A stretch of DNA of 64,000 nucleotides from Bathynomus jamesi (lineage: Eukaryota > Arthropoda > Malacostraca > Isopoda > Cirolanidae), in contig JAJOZX010003207.1 in NCBI GenBank assembly GCA_023014485.1, positions 186,001-250,000 on the forward strand, read 5' to 3'. A program made the translations under genes and the position numbers. This document shows, piece after piece, positions 23,321-36,200 of the stretch; position 1 is the stretch's first letter, and each line of letters starts with the position of its first letter. Under the pieces are notes generated by a model. That model was given only the letters and a program-made list of their open reading frames with translations. It was not told where the DNA came from and ran no database searches.

Positions 23321-24371
23321 CCCCATTTAGCTATAATTATTAGCTATTCATCTATTTCCTTCTTAATATACAGAGTGTATCAAAAGTTTATTATTATTAA
23401 ATTAAATAAAGCTATATCATCTTGGTTGATATGGGAATAGGAAAATATGCGACGAGTTCATCATTCTCTGTCTTGTTTTATTCTAATGTTATGTATATAA
23501 AACTCGCGTGTATAGATGCACTCAACGTAAATAAACTCACAATTTTACTTCACACGCAAATTCCTTGTCTGGCGCTCGAGAAAGCTGACCGCCACATCCG
23601 TAATTTGAAAACCCTCGACGGAGAAAGATGAACCCTACTTCAGCGCTTTGAGCTGACGAACATCAAAACCTCTTATCAGAGTGAATAATTGTAACTGCTA
23701 ATCGAGAGGTTATGAGATCGAGTCCGGGCGAGGACTTCGATATTTCTGAAAATTGAACCAGTAGAGGAAGTACAAGAACTTAAGTATTTGGGTCAAATTA
23801 TCACCAGCTCCTTCACTGACGAAGTTTCTGTGCTAAAGCGGACGTGGTTATAAGGAACTTCAGATTCGAAAGACTTCAATGATATTTGTGGGCAGCAGTT
23901 TTGGGTTTAAAAAAAAAAAAAAGGCAGGACTTTAAACTTGCTTTCTAACGGATCTTTTAGACTGCTGTGTCAGTTACCATAAAGATGGTCAGCTTCGCAA
24001 ATGTTCGCTAACCACAATGCATCGATCCTCCCGGAGGTGACAAGACGCGTTTGATACAGTTTAATGCAAATAATTAAAAACTCAGACAATCCAACTGTCA
24101 AAGAGATTCATCATTCATCAGTCAGTCAGTCATTCATTCATTAATCAGTCACTTTATTAGCTTCATGGTATAAAAATGTTTGTCTGTAGCTCCACTTAAC
24201 TTCGACATTCCTATTTTTCATTATTTGTATTTTTATTTTTAATTTTTATTATTAATTTTATTATTTATTTCATTATTTTTACTTTTGTTTATTTTTATTC
24301 TTTTATTATTACTAAATGTGATATAAGTAATTTTTTCTTCTGACAATCCAGTTTTCATATATATATATATA
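23321..24371. other. Mostly unassigned; small SINE and LINE crumbs
   Basis: At 23690-23760 a tRNA-type B box (GAGATCGAGTCC, 23714-23725) and following GGACTT match the SINEs at 25470 and 59930. A short plus-strand peptide at about 23755-23810 (VEEVQELKYLGQIITS) looks like the end of a non-LTR RT domain. The rest is AT-rich. Confidence 0.4.
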
Positions 24372-25275
24372 CAGGGCGTCCCAAAAAAATGTATACACAC
24401 TTTAAATACTTATAAAGGCAGTGTTTATTAAAATACATTTCATTTTCAAAATGTAATAGAATCTACAGACATTATTTAATTGTTTTGTCAACGCCTGTTT
24501 TCAAACTCACGTCCGTTCTGGTCCAGGCACTGCTGATAACGCGAAGCAATGGAATCGCAAACATCACGAAACATTTCGTTTGGTATTTGTGTGCATTCTC
24601 GTTCAATGGCTGCTCTCAATTCAGCGACTGTTGCAGGTTTTATAGCGTAGACTTTGTCTTTTAAGTATCCCCATAAAAAAAGTCTAGTGGTGTGAGGTCT
24701 GGTGAACGCGGAGGGTATTCTACGAAACCCCTTCGTCCAATCCACATCCACATCGTGCCAAGTACCACTCGCAATACTCCACTCTTAGGTCCGGATCATC
24801 TTCATTAATAGCATGGACTAATCTTGGAATGTAACTTTTCCATTGACAGCGCTTCAAAATGCGTTGGACAGACGATTCTGAAATTCCTACCTCACGACTC
24901 GCTTGCCGCACAGATTTTCTTGGACTTTGGTGATACGTTTCCAGTACTCTTTCTTGCTTTGTGGGGCTTGTCGATGTCCGTGGTCTTCCGGAACGCTTCT
25001 TGTGGACATTCTGAACAGTTCCATCGGCTTCAAACTTATCTCTAATTCGAGTGATGGTAAGTCGCGTTGGTGGATCTGTTTGAAACTCCCTCCTAAACTG
25101 TCTTTGCACTTCAACTGCGTTTTCACACTTCCAGTAGCATTTTAGAATGAATTTCCTTTGTTCAAAGCTTAGTCTGACTGCCATTATTAATTCTAATGGG
25201 TTTAACTTGGAAAGAAAGAAACATCAATTGAGCTATCAGCTGTTAAAGTGTGTATACACATTTTTTTGGGACGCC

Positions 25276-25278
<3 letters not shown>
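24372..25278 (-). mobile_element. Internally deleted DD41D mariner (copy 2)
   Basis: This is an inverted, almost identical copy of the element at 13634-14539, with TA duplications at 24370-24371 and 25279-25280. The N-terminal transposase half lies at 25184-24720 and the C-terminal tail ends at 24488, with the same internal deletion junction as copy 1. Only scattered substitutions distinguish them (for example DPDR versus DPDL). A sister deletion derivative, non-autonomous. Confidence 0.93.
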
Positions 25279-25338
<60 letters not shown>

Positions 25339-25349
25339 GTACATATGGT

Positions 25350-25685
25350 ACGATGGTGTAGTGGTTAGCATTGCTGATTATGAATCCATCGGCCCCGAGG
25401 TCAAAACCCAGCTGTTCATCTTTCCACACAATAAAAAAATGGGTTGGTAAAAAAATGGGTACCCTGGGTTAAGACGCGAGGCTGCTGCTGCTACTGATCG
25501 GGAGGTCGTGAGATCGAGTCCGGGTGAGGACTTTGTAATTTCTGACCGCCCGTGGTGTGCGTGGTTGGGATTCCACGTTAAACTGTAGACTTAAGGTGGA
25601 GTGACAAGCTTGACCTTCGTCAGAATGAACAATTCGGGCGGAAGCAAATCCAAGGTTACCAAGGTATGTTATAATGTAAAATGAC
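25350..25685 (+). mobile_element. tRNA-headed SINE(s)
   Basis: At 25354-25364 TGGTGTAGTGG matches a tRNA A box in a tRNA-like context. A second unit has a B box GAGATCGAGTCC at 25510-25521. The body contains GGATTCCACGTTAAACTGTAG (25569-25589, one base over a 20-mer core shared with other SINEs here). The tail GACAAGCTTGACCTTCG (25603-25619) is shared with the 3-prime end of the LINE at 51380-56690. Two adjacent or nested SINE copies are likely. Confidence 0.65.
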
Positions 25686-26289
25686 TAACTAAGTCAGAGC
25701 CATCATGCTTCGATTCATCATTTCCTTTGCAGTATCCCATGCCCCATTACTCACCCATTATACCCCTAAATGATTAAATATAAAAGATGCAGGACCGAAG
25801 TCTCGAGCATGAGGTCAGGGCAGGCAGTTGAAACTCTTGGCTCCAGGTTCTAGGAGGGGTGTCACAGTGATCACAAGGACGGGAGAGTCCTTTGGTTTGC
25901 TGTTTCTTTGGAACTTGCTCTTGTGACAAAGCAGGTAATAATGTGGCATTTTGGATTGGTTATTTCTGGTTACTTTTATAATTGTAAACAAATTGTATTT
26001 GGGTATATTCATTTTAATCTCATTGTAATAAACATAAAAAGTGCATCAACATTTTCTGTATCAACTTCGAACTAACCTGAGAGCTAACCCCGAGCTAACC
26101 TGAGAGTAACCAACTAATGTGAAAATATCAAACTTTCTGAAAAAGTTAGAAATATAAAAAATATCACCCTCTGCACTTCTTTAACCACTCGACCAATTTT
26201 GAACATTGGTGTTAGATGTGGGGTTGGTCAAACCTACACCACACCTAGCAGTGTGCACTAGTAAATATAAAGTAAAATACTTTATCGCG
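25686..26289. other. No gene seen
   Basis: No supported exon or element ends were found. A few tandem-like GAGCTAACC words at 26070-26105 are the only structure. Confidence 0.4.
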
Positions 26290-26475
26290 ATTCTACTTGG
26301 GTTTCCTCTTTATCAAATATCAAGTGACGAGACGCGACCTACAGCTTTACGTGGGATCCGAACCACGGGTCGCTACATAATCTGGACGCGGAGGACGGCC
26401 TCCCATGTCGCTCAACCCAATGTCGCTTAACTTCGCTGATCAACGGGAAGCGGTGTTACGACCGCGACGATCTTC
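26290..26475 (-). mobile_element. 5S-rRNA-derived SINE (copy 1)
   Basis: Read on the minus strand, about 26465-26418 gives a 5S-rRNA-like segment with CACCGCTTCCCGTTGATCAG and AGTTAAGCGACATTGGGT. It is followed by GGGAGGCCGTCCTCCGCGTC and then the shared SINE body (CCCGTGGTTCGGATCCCACG, AAAGCTGTAGGT). The region corresponding to the 5S C box is degraded. It is a SINE3-type element rather than a functional 5S gene, because it lacks the 5-prime third and has a long unrelated body. Confidence 0.6.
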
Positions 26476-26519
26476 TCCTGCCCTTCGTACGAGACGGTCT
26501 CTCGCGCCCAAACGGGTCT

Positions 26520-26945
26520 CTCGTCCACCCCCGTATGGAGTAAGCTTCTCACGCGTGGTGTGGCTCGACCCACACAGCTCAACTTAACGGAATGGAATCG
26601 AAGGTTTTTCGCCTCATCAATTCCCCGCCTCTCGCTGACTGTCTTCAATCCTTCTCTTTTCGCGAGTGTTGCCTCACTCTCTTTACTATCGCTATTATAA
26701 TAGACACTTCCGAACTCTCTGATTGCGTGTCTCCTCCTTTAAGGGGAACACGCAGTACCAAACTTTCGACACACTCTCAGTCCTCTTTTATCCAACTCCG
26801 TAACGCGAAGGTTAATCGTTATTCTCAATCTATCATCTACTCTGGAACGACCTTCCTCAATCCATCCTTCCCCCATATGTATGACCTCCAATCTTCCAAA
26901 CGCAGAGTGTCCAGGCATCTCGAAATCTTTGGGTCTTGATTTTGG
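26520..26945 (+). mobile_element. LINE ORF2 C-terminal fragment
   Basis: The plus strand encodes, with frame breaks, a LINE C-terminal region typical of Jockey/CR1-like elements (RGTRSTKLSTHSQSSF, NAKVNRYSQSIIYS, FLNPSFPHMYDLQSSKRRVS). A better-preserved relative is at 34545-35000. Truncated and non-functional. Confidence 0.7.
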
Positions 26946-27153
26946 CTCTCTTCTTCTTCTTCTTCCGTGGTGGACAGGAATGGACATTAAAACACTTCTT
27001 TTGACGATTGATTTTAATTATTTTTTAAGCTTTTTTAAGCTTTAAATTTAATGGAATATTTTTAACATTTTATGTAAAATTATTAATGTGATTTAAATTA
27101 TCACATAATCACATAATCAACTTGATATGATAATAATAAGGGCAGCTGATTCG

Positions 27154-27275
27154 TTATTCGATTTTGGTAAATCGAACACTTCCACCATCACTGTTTATTT
27201 CTACTTTCATTTTTTCTTCTTCTTCTTCTTCTCTTTCTTCTCCTCCTCCTCCTCCTCCTTCTTCGTCTTGTTCTT
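27154..27275 (-). CDS. Terminal exon, acidic tail and stop
   Basis: Acceptor CTCTTTCAG, entering in phase 1. It encodes EEQDEE, six glycines, a Glu-rich run, then KMKVEINSDGGSVRFTKIE and TAA at 27156-27154. The Gly/Glu runs come from a (GGA)n(GAA)n microsatellite, so tail length may be polymorphic. No polyadenylation signal was identified with confidence downstream. Confidence 0.62.
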
Positions 27276-30208
27276 CTGAAAGAGAAAAACGTGAATAGCA
27301 ACTTAAGAAACACAAAATGCTTCTAATCTCTCTTCCTCTCTCTGATTGGTTGACCCAATTACTGCAACCGATAATAATGATAATGATGATGATAATAATA
27401 TATGATGGAAGAGTAGAGTGAAAAGAAATCTTTTCTAGGTCTTATTGAAATTTGAAACCAATAAAATAAAGATTGAACATTAAGTAGAAAATGAATAAAA
27501 AACCTCTCTTAATTCGATTGTTTACAATTGGCAGTAAAAATAATGTGAACAATTTGTAATTGTGATATAAAGCGACCTCTTTTAATTACTCTAATGGCGA
27601 AAAATTAAAAAATAGACTCTGGTAAATTCCGTCATTTTTCACGTTTAAATGATTAATTATCGCCAAATACGAGACACATTGTGACGCGATGAAAATGTAC
27701 CCGAATGATTTGAAGGCGGGTCCTGATTCGGAGTGTGATCGTCCTTCGCACCATCTGCGTCCTTCGCACCATCTGCTGCGAATGAAAAGATAAAATCGAG
27801 TAAGCAAAGCTAAAAGATTGTTTCGCAATTCACGCGATAAACGCTTATTTTTATACGTTTTAAATACGTTTTGAAACTCTCTCATAAAAAGGTTCAACAA
27901 TTTTAGAAAAAAAGAATATGGATGGCGATCGAGTGTCATCCACGGTTCATCATATCTTCCTTCCAACACTTCAACTTTGGGAACATGTATTGGAAGAGAG
28001 AGAGAGCGAGCAGCAGCAGCAGCAGCAGCAGCAGTACGTAAACTTTAGGTACTGTCTTCACTTTGCTATAACGGTAGATCTTAAAGCGATGAGAGAAGGG
28101 TTACAGCCCGGATCAGAAATGGCAAATGGGGAATCGCGCGTGTGTCTAAATGAAAATAAAAATATGAACAGAATGAATTTACTAAAAGTGAAAAAAATCA
28201 CGTGAACATTAGAAACGCGTCACTCGTTGACAACGGAAACAAAATGGGGACTTCGTTGAATATGTTCGGAATAAGGATCCGTTAATGGTTCTTAAGCACC
28301 GACATTTGAGCAAATTCATTCCAGAAAATCATGAAAGTGGAAAGTGTTGCGGACTTTGACCAAAACGATGTCAGCGAAGAGAATAAATAAATTTTAAGGG
28401 GTTAAAGGCATCGATTGGATTAAAATTGGCGTATCGTATTTTCAAACGTACAGTTATTTATATTTAGAGTAACGCGAGTACATCGCATTTGAAATACTGT
28501 AGCCGTAAAGTCTGGAAAGTGTAGTAGTAGTAGTAGTAGTAGTAGTAGTTCTGCGTCTGAACCGTCTTCAAAAGCGACTTATATTTACAGTTTATCTTTC
28601 GGCCTTCGTTCCAATTCGGTGTCATAATATCGAGGATTGTCTTTAACCGCCTTCAATGGACGTCCAATTTACGGACCTTTAGTAAACTTAAACGCTCAAA
28701 TTAGTTATAAGGTAAAATTTACTTATAATGCTAAGCATTATACGCATTTAATTATTAAATATTAACAGTTTATTTAACTTAATGAATATTTCTAAATAGA
28801 AAGTAACGTAGGTAATATCGCGAGCGAAGCCGCCGCCGCCGCCGCCGCCGCCGCCGCATGCCCCAAAACATAATTATTCCTCATGGATGATAATGAGGAT
28901 GCAAACATGAGTGGAGCTCCAGAAAACTTACCTGGATCCGTGAGTTGCTTCTGAACTTCTTCCCTTCCAGAATGGCTTTCCCCATCGCTGGCTGAAGGTA
29001 TAAAAGAAAACCTATTTAAGCAAAGCTCAAACAAATCAATGATAATATATTATCTTTTACTGTATCATAATTCTATATTGGTTTAGAAGTTGAAAAAATA
29101 GAACACTTTAAAAACAAAAAAACAACAAAACAACACAGTGAATCAAAACTAAAAGTTTAGGCAGTTTAGGAGGGAGGTTTAGGGAAATTTACCCGAATGA
29201 AGGGGGGGGGGTTGTTCATAATAGTCTGAAATTAAAAAAGAAAATATACTTTGTTGTTGATGTTGTTGTTTTCGTGATTTTATCAGAATTGTGACACTAA
29301 ATTTAATCGCGTATTCAATGGTCTTCCTTATTTGAAGAGATTGTTGGTTGGTAGGAAAGGAAATAAGTGAAGAACGAAGTTTAAAAGAAATGAAAATTTA
29401 ACATTTTGAAAGAAAACTTCTTTCATACTTCTTACTTTCATACTTTCACGCAGTTTGTACAAAATTCAACATTCATCCATCGAGTGGTTGAGCTCAAAGA
29501 AGTAGTGTCACGCATCGAAATAGGAATTCAAAAGCCTATTTTAATCAATCACACACAAAATGAAATAGAATTCTTGAAGGCTTTTGCTTATACGAGTATG
29601 AAAATAACTCTTGAAAGTGGGTTGGGACGAGGACCATAAAACTAAGCGCAGTTAAAGGTTCAAAAATAGTAGTAGCAGTAGTTTTGTAGCGCTTGGGACC
29701 CCAAGGAGGCGATGAGAATAGTGAGAGAAATGTGTAGAGAAGGTAAGTGTATGGTGGTGTAGGAATGCTTAAGGACCCGCGGAGGGAGTTTCTGCTTCCC
29801 TTTATGAAAGTGAAAGCTGCATATAGGAGGAGGCTTTAGCCCGCTTCTTACGTCAACCAAAACAGGGACCATGATAGAATCCACTCTCATTATCGAGAAA
29901 TAAAGGTCAGAGTGACGCGTACGCAGCTATGTCCGTTCGTTTTCTCATTGTATCAGTTGCTCGGAGACACTAGCACCGGACCTTCAAAATGTTGGCTATG
30001 GCCAAAAGGAGACCTTTTAAATGAGACCTATTTGTCCCGGTTGGTGGCGTTACTGCTCGTCTCAGCGCCCTCAGTTGGACGAAGGACGTAAAATAGATAA
30101 ACCAACCAACCGACACTACTCTCATCTACCATTTCAGGTAAAATAACAAAAAATGTATGTCTTTTTCAGACTTTTATTATTTATATATTTTTTAAGTTTA
30201 AATGTGTA

Positions 30209-30241
<33 letters not shown>

Positions 30242-33200
30242 GTTCCAAATATTTTGAACTGTTCATACAGTCGACGCCAAAGCCACAAACTGATCAACGA
30301 TATTATCATACAGTATATTCTCATAACTGTATTCTCTCTAAGAGGTTAATAAACTCTAAAAATTTTTACTTAATTAAGAGTGAACAATACAGCGTATCAT
30401 AGCCAAGATTTTGCCATTTGTAAAATAGTAAAGGAAACTTACCAAATTCAGGGGGAGGTTGTTCAAGTAAATATCTTTCCTTCTCAATTTCTAAAGCTAT
30501 AAAAGAAAATAAATTTAAGCCAAGCCACAAACGAATGAACGATAAGAAATCTGAGGATTGTGACGAGGCGCATTTTATAACGTTATAATCATTCACACTC
30601 AAAACAAGAACATTTAATTAATAATGATCTTTTTAAATAAGAATTTACTTAAAAATCAAGTTTTCTCAACAACAACAAAACAAAACAACAACAACAACAA
30701 AACAACGACAACAACAACAACAAAACAACGACAACAACAAAGCAACAACAACAAAACAAAAACAACAAAACAAAAACAACAAAACAAAAACAACAACAAC
30801 AACAAAGCAACAAAACAACAACAACAATTTGAAAAACTATTAAAAAGAAGTTAACTGTAAAATAAGTCTTTATACTCGTCAGTAACATACTCGTTGAGAA
30901 GTTTGGTAAATGTCCAAAGAATTTTAAGAGAGAAACCAAACTAACAGCTCGTATATGCAAGAACTGGATAAGATTAATTTTGTAATTCGTACTACAATAC
31001 TTATTATCTCAACGCTAATTAACTGTTTATAATCTCTAATGAAATGAGTTGGAATTATAAAAAAAAAATTTTATCTCTAATTTTGAAGTAAATATATTTA
31101 AAATTAAGATAAGTAATTTATGTCCACTAAAACGAGAGGTACATTTTAACTAATTTCGTCTTTGTGCTTTTTTGACAATTGTTAATTTTGATTAATAGAA
31201 CGAATAATTTCAATATTAATAATAATGTTTAAAATTTCTCCACGACATTGTTTACTACACTCGCCCCAACAAGGCGACGAAACGAAGCGATCCACTCTAA
31301 ACAAATTTGATTTGATCTGATCTAACCTAATCTAACCTAACTTTACTCTTAAAAGTTAATAAACTAAAATATTGTAAAATGTTAAGAGTTAACAACAGAG
31401 TGTATCACGACTAAAAGTTTGTTATTTAGAAGGAATTTAGAAAAACTGACCGACATCAGGGGGAATGGGTTCATAATCTTCATTCGTATCTGAAATTACA
31501 AAATAGAATTTACTTTGACAAAATTTCAAACAAACAACTTATCTCAAAGTGAACTTAATTACTTTCAAATTCCAACTGCAACTGATAGACTTCGACCAGT
31601 CAAATTTATGATTAAAGCAAAAATATGTTGTTGTTTTTTGTCACAAATATTGAAACTAATTTGGTATTTCAGAAATCCTTTCTTTAAAACCTACCCGAAG
31701 GAGGATTTCGGTTCGCGTAACCTTCATATTGACCTTCATCTGTAACGAAAACATGAATTATTAAGATCAGACATTATTGCGGTATCATATGGAGAGGCTG
31801 TCGCTAATAAATCTTAAAATGTTTTACCTGAATCCGGTATTTCTTTTTCCAAGCTATTAAATTTAACTGGAAACAGACAAAGGTGATTGGCCGTTCATAG
31901 TTTATGTGAAATTTGGCCATTTCTCTCGAGTTTCTAATAACATTTACACGAATGAGTTTTAGTGTATAATAATTAGTGTAAAACCAGTTCGGAATTACTC
32001 CTGTTGGATTCTTTCCGAAGTGGAAGGGAATGTGAAGAATTTTGGGGTGCAGTCAGAACTCGGGAAAGAAAATTTGCCAAGTGGAAAAAATACAATGAAG
32101 TGAGAACCAAGATTTTACTGTAGGAAAATTAGTGAGTTGATTATAAACCGCGATTACTGGCCTACGTTAAACTACATTTGCCATTTATTAGATCACTCTA
32201 TATCAAATTATTGAGATCACGCTGCGTATTATCACTTTGTGTTGGCCGTTCATTGTTTTATCTACTATTTTAGTAGTTTCTGAAATCTTTGAAATTGTGC
32301 TTAATCTACCTCAAGATCTTTACCCTATAGTATGAAAAGTAATTGTTCCACAATATACCTTTACGAAATCCCACTGGTTACATTAGTCCCCACTCTTCAT
32401 GAATCTGTCTCGTTTTACTCTCGTAAAAGGTAGGTATACCTTTGGTTTTCTATGAGTAAACCAATAATGGATCAGAACGAGAACTTTATTATACCTCTTA
32501 CATCGCGAACTTTAAGTTTTTCTGACAATCGCTTTGGGGAACTTTATGAAAACCATTTTGAAAATCTAATTATAATGCAATATGTAAAAAGCGATGAAAT
32601 TTTGTAATGATAAACTTTTTGAGTGACAAAGAGAGAAGTAAAAGAATGATTACCTGGCACTGGTGTCGTCTTTTTACTTTCTTTCGGGGTCTGAAAGGAA
32701 AATAAAGTAAGTAATAAAGCGAAATATTCATCTCTCCGTCCGTCTATCCGTTACCTAGTCACAATCAACCTTAGAGTATGGTTTGAGCACTGTTTTTATA
32801 GGGTTAAAAATAAAACTCTGGGATGCTCGCTAACCAAAGAGAAACTCCAGGGTAGAAAACTTACGCAGGCACAGTGCCAAAAAGGACCAGAATGGTATTT
32901 TGAGAAAGCTATGAGGCCCATTTTCTCATTGTACTGTACAATATAGATTCAAAGTCTTTCCACCTTTTTTATGACCATTGGTCGTAATTATCATCAAAGT
33001 AATGAGAAGAACGGTGATTGGTTGATACTGGCCAATCACAGTTGATTTTTCAAACATTTACTGTACAGCCTTTACTGCCCTGCCACGAGCGTGAAAAAAC
33101 GGCGGAAACAAGCTTTTAATCTATATTGTGTATTCATGTTTTTTATTCTCAAACTATCTATCTACGAAGAGTGCCACTAAACGGCACTGCTTATTCATAC

Positions 33201-36200
33201 TGGTACTATATTTATTCCATTGAACACTATCATATTACCTCAAATATTAATGAAGGAAACCTTTAAAATTAGTTACTTTATAAAACAAATTCAGATTTCA
33301 GAAAAGGGGATTGATTAGTAAATTTTCACATTTGCTTTAGCAAACGTTGTTAAGGGCAAAAACACTTTTCTACACTGATGGCCGCTTATCAAGTTCTATT
33401 AGAACGCGTCTGTGCAAAACTGTCCTGCTCATCTACAGAAAAAGAAATTAAGAATTAATTACTGCCCTTCTATTGTAGTTTTCAGGCAGGGGGGACTCTC
33501 CCCCCTCGTAGTCAGCAGAGGGAGGATTAAATGAGGGTGGGAGTAAGTGAAAAACGGTAACCTTTCTTACCTTCACGTACAATGTAACGAGAATAACGAA
33601 TCCAACGCATACAATGAGCAGCAGGAGAGAAGCGATGATGGTGAGTGTGAAATATTATTTTGGGATCAGGGCCTGGAAGGAATACGAGTAAAATATTGTA
33701 ATGAATGAGGACAACTTTCGAAATCAGAAACGCTTCAACAACCGTGTTTTGATCTCTCATTTTATAGTTAGTCAAAATAGTTGCGTAAGTATTCAAATGA
33801 GGAAAACGTTTCGAATTTCAAAAGCTTCTTCTTCGGGTGAATACAAGAGACGTAAAAGGCGGTCAAGACAAGGCCGATTAGGTGAAGGAAATGTACGGCT
33901 CGTAGCAAGGTTTAAGCGAAGGTTTTATTGCAGATTTTCGCCGCATTTAAACAAAAACCATTCTGACCATTCTTCCTTGCCAATCCTCTCCATGCCCCAT
34001 ATACTTCTCTTCCCGTTTCACTACTTTCGTTCACCACAACTTTTGCGTGTACCATTCTTGCTTACCAGACTTTCCAGCGTTATTCCGCCTCTAACTATTT
34101 CACACCTCGTATTACGACCCCTTCCACGCACCACCATCACCTTTCTCTCGTCTGCATTCGCGCTTAATAGTCGCCTTTTACAAACATCCACACACGCTTC
34201 ATTCAGTCTCTGCGACTCTCGCTCACTTTTACCAATCAGCACTGCATCATACGCTTTTGGCAGAGATAATACCCATTCATTATGATTTACTTTGAGAACA
34301 ACTTCCCGTTCCTGCCCTTACTTCTCTATGAAGGCGCCACAACCGTTTTCATCCAGTCCTCAAACTCTTTTTCTCCTCCCATGTCATTCTACGTACCTCT
34401 GCCACCCATTTTCTAACCTATTTTAATATCAACGTAAACATTTCCTGGAAAGATCACATATACTACTTTAAAACAGCTTCTAAGAGGTTAGGTGTGCTGT
34501 CCGCCTCCGCGGTTTCTTCACCTCCACTCAGTTGCTCCCTCTGTACAGGGGTCTTGTTCGCCCCTGTATGGAGTATGTTTCTCACGTGTCGATTGGCTCA
34601 ACCCACACAGCCGTACTTAACCAGGTGGTTATTGTATTGTATTTCGTCTCATCAATTCCCCGCCTCTAACTGATTGTCTTCAATCTCTCTCTCTTCGCCA
34701 CAATGTTGCCTCACTCTCTCTTTACTATCGCTATTATAACGGATATTGCTCTTCTGAACGCTCTAACTGCATGCCTCATCCTTTAAGGAGAGCACGCAGC
34801 ACCAGACTTTCTATACTTTCTCATTCCTTTTCTGTCCAACTCTGTAACGCGAGGGTTAATCGGTATTTTCAGTCTTTCATCTACTCAACCGGTCAACTCT
34901 GGAGCAATCTTCCTCAGTCCATCTTTCCTCCTGTCTATGACCTCCCATCTTTCAAACGCAGAGTGTCTAGGCACCTCGAAAACCCCGAGGTTCATATCTT
35001 TTTTACCCTTCAGATCTTTTTTACCCTCTCTTTACTTCTCTATTTAGTCTCAACTTCAAAACTCTGTATTTCTCCATCCTATTTACTATTACTTTTTCTT
35101 GTCCAGCCTTTCTCATCCTATACCACGTACACACATCCTTACGTTTAATAAAAGAGATTTACCTAAACACAAACCATTTCAACCTTTCACTATTCCTACT
35201 CTCACCTTGTACTCCAAATGTCCCTATAATACTCCATCTTCCGATCCCATTCCAACTTTTGCATTCATATTTTCCACCACCATTACCTCGTACCCATTTT
35301 CCACCCGTGCAATTTCATTTCCTTAGTCCCTCCAAAAACGCTCTTTCCGTGGCATCCTCGCGTGCAACATACTCAACACAAACGCATGACCTCGCCATTT
35401 CCTTTCTTACTTCAAACTTTATATACAGACACCTACATAGAACCCGTCAATTTATACTCATACATAGACTTACATAGATCCTCTTTCATCAACAATGTCA
35501 CTCCTCCTTTCAATCTCTCATTCGTTTCCTCAAGGTTACACCAAATCTTATTCCTTTCACTTCATACCATTCAAACTCATCATCATTTCCTCCCAACTTT
35601 GTTTCACACATACCAAGTACATCATACAGGCCTTATGAGAGGAGAAACGGGGGAGGGGAATGGGGGGAAATTCCGGGGGCCCCAACCCGAGGGAGGTCCC
35701 TACTAAATGCTAAGTTTAAATTCTTTTTGTTTCAAATAATTTGTACGTCCTCAGGAAGGACGTCTCAGAGAGAAGAGTTTCATTTGAGCGACGAGTGAAT
35801 TTTAGCATCTTATTCTTTTCTAAATAAATAGTTTCGGCAAAGGACGAAAGACGTTGTTTTCAAACTTATGTTAACTTTAAACTTTTATTAACGAAAGTTA
35901 AGAAAAGAAAAAAAGCTGCAAGGAGATTTCAAGATGCAGCACTTCATTCATCTTTAAGGCTTTGTGAAACTCATGAAGAAACCTTAATAAGAAAAGAGAA
36001 TGATAAAAAAAAACACCACACCACTAAATGTCTAATTGAAACTTCTCATGAAGCAGAAATTAGGTGAACAAAAAATTAAAATTCATCTATTAGGATGAAA
36101 GAAACTGTTGAAAGAAAAGAAATGAGAAGAGCAGCCGATAGAGAGGCTAGAATAGCTGTGAGAATGGAAGAGACTGGTGAAGAGAGCTTTGAGGAGAGAA

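Noticed and set aside
30624..30960. Open frames over the (AAC)n tract
   Set aside because: Asn/Gln/Thr or Val/Leu/Cys homopolymer translations of a simple repeat, not a gene.
33701..34285. A 194-residue plus-strand frame
   Set aside because: It overlaps an antisense LINE RT relic and a splice-supported exon on the other strand; composition is atypical and no domain is visible.
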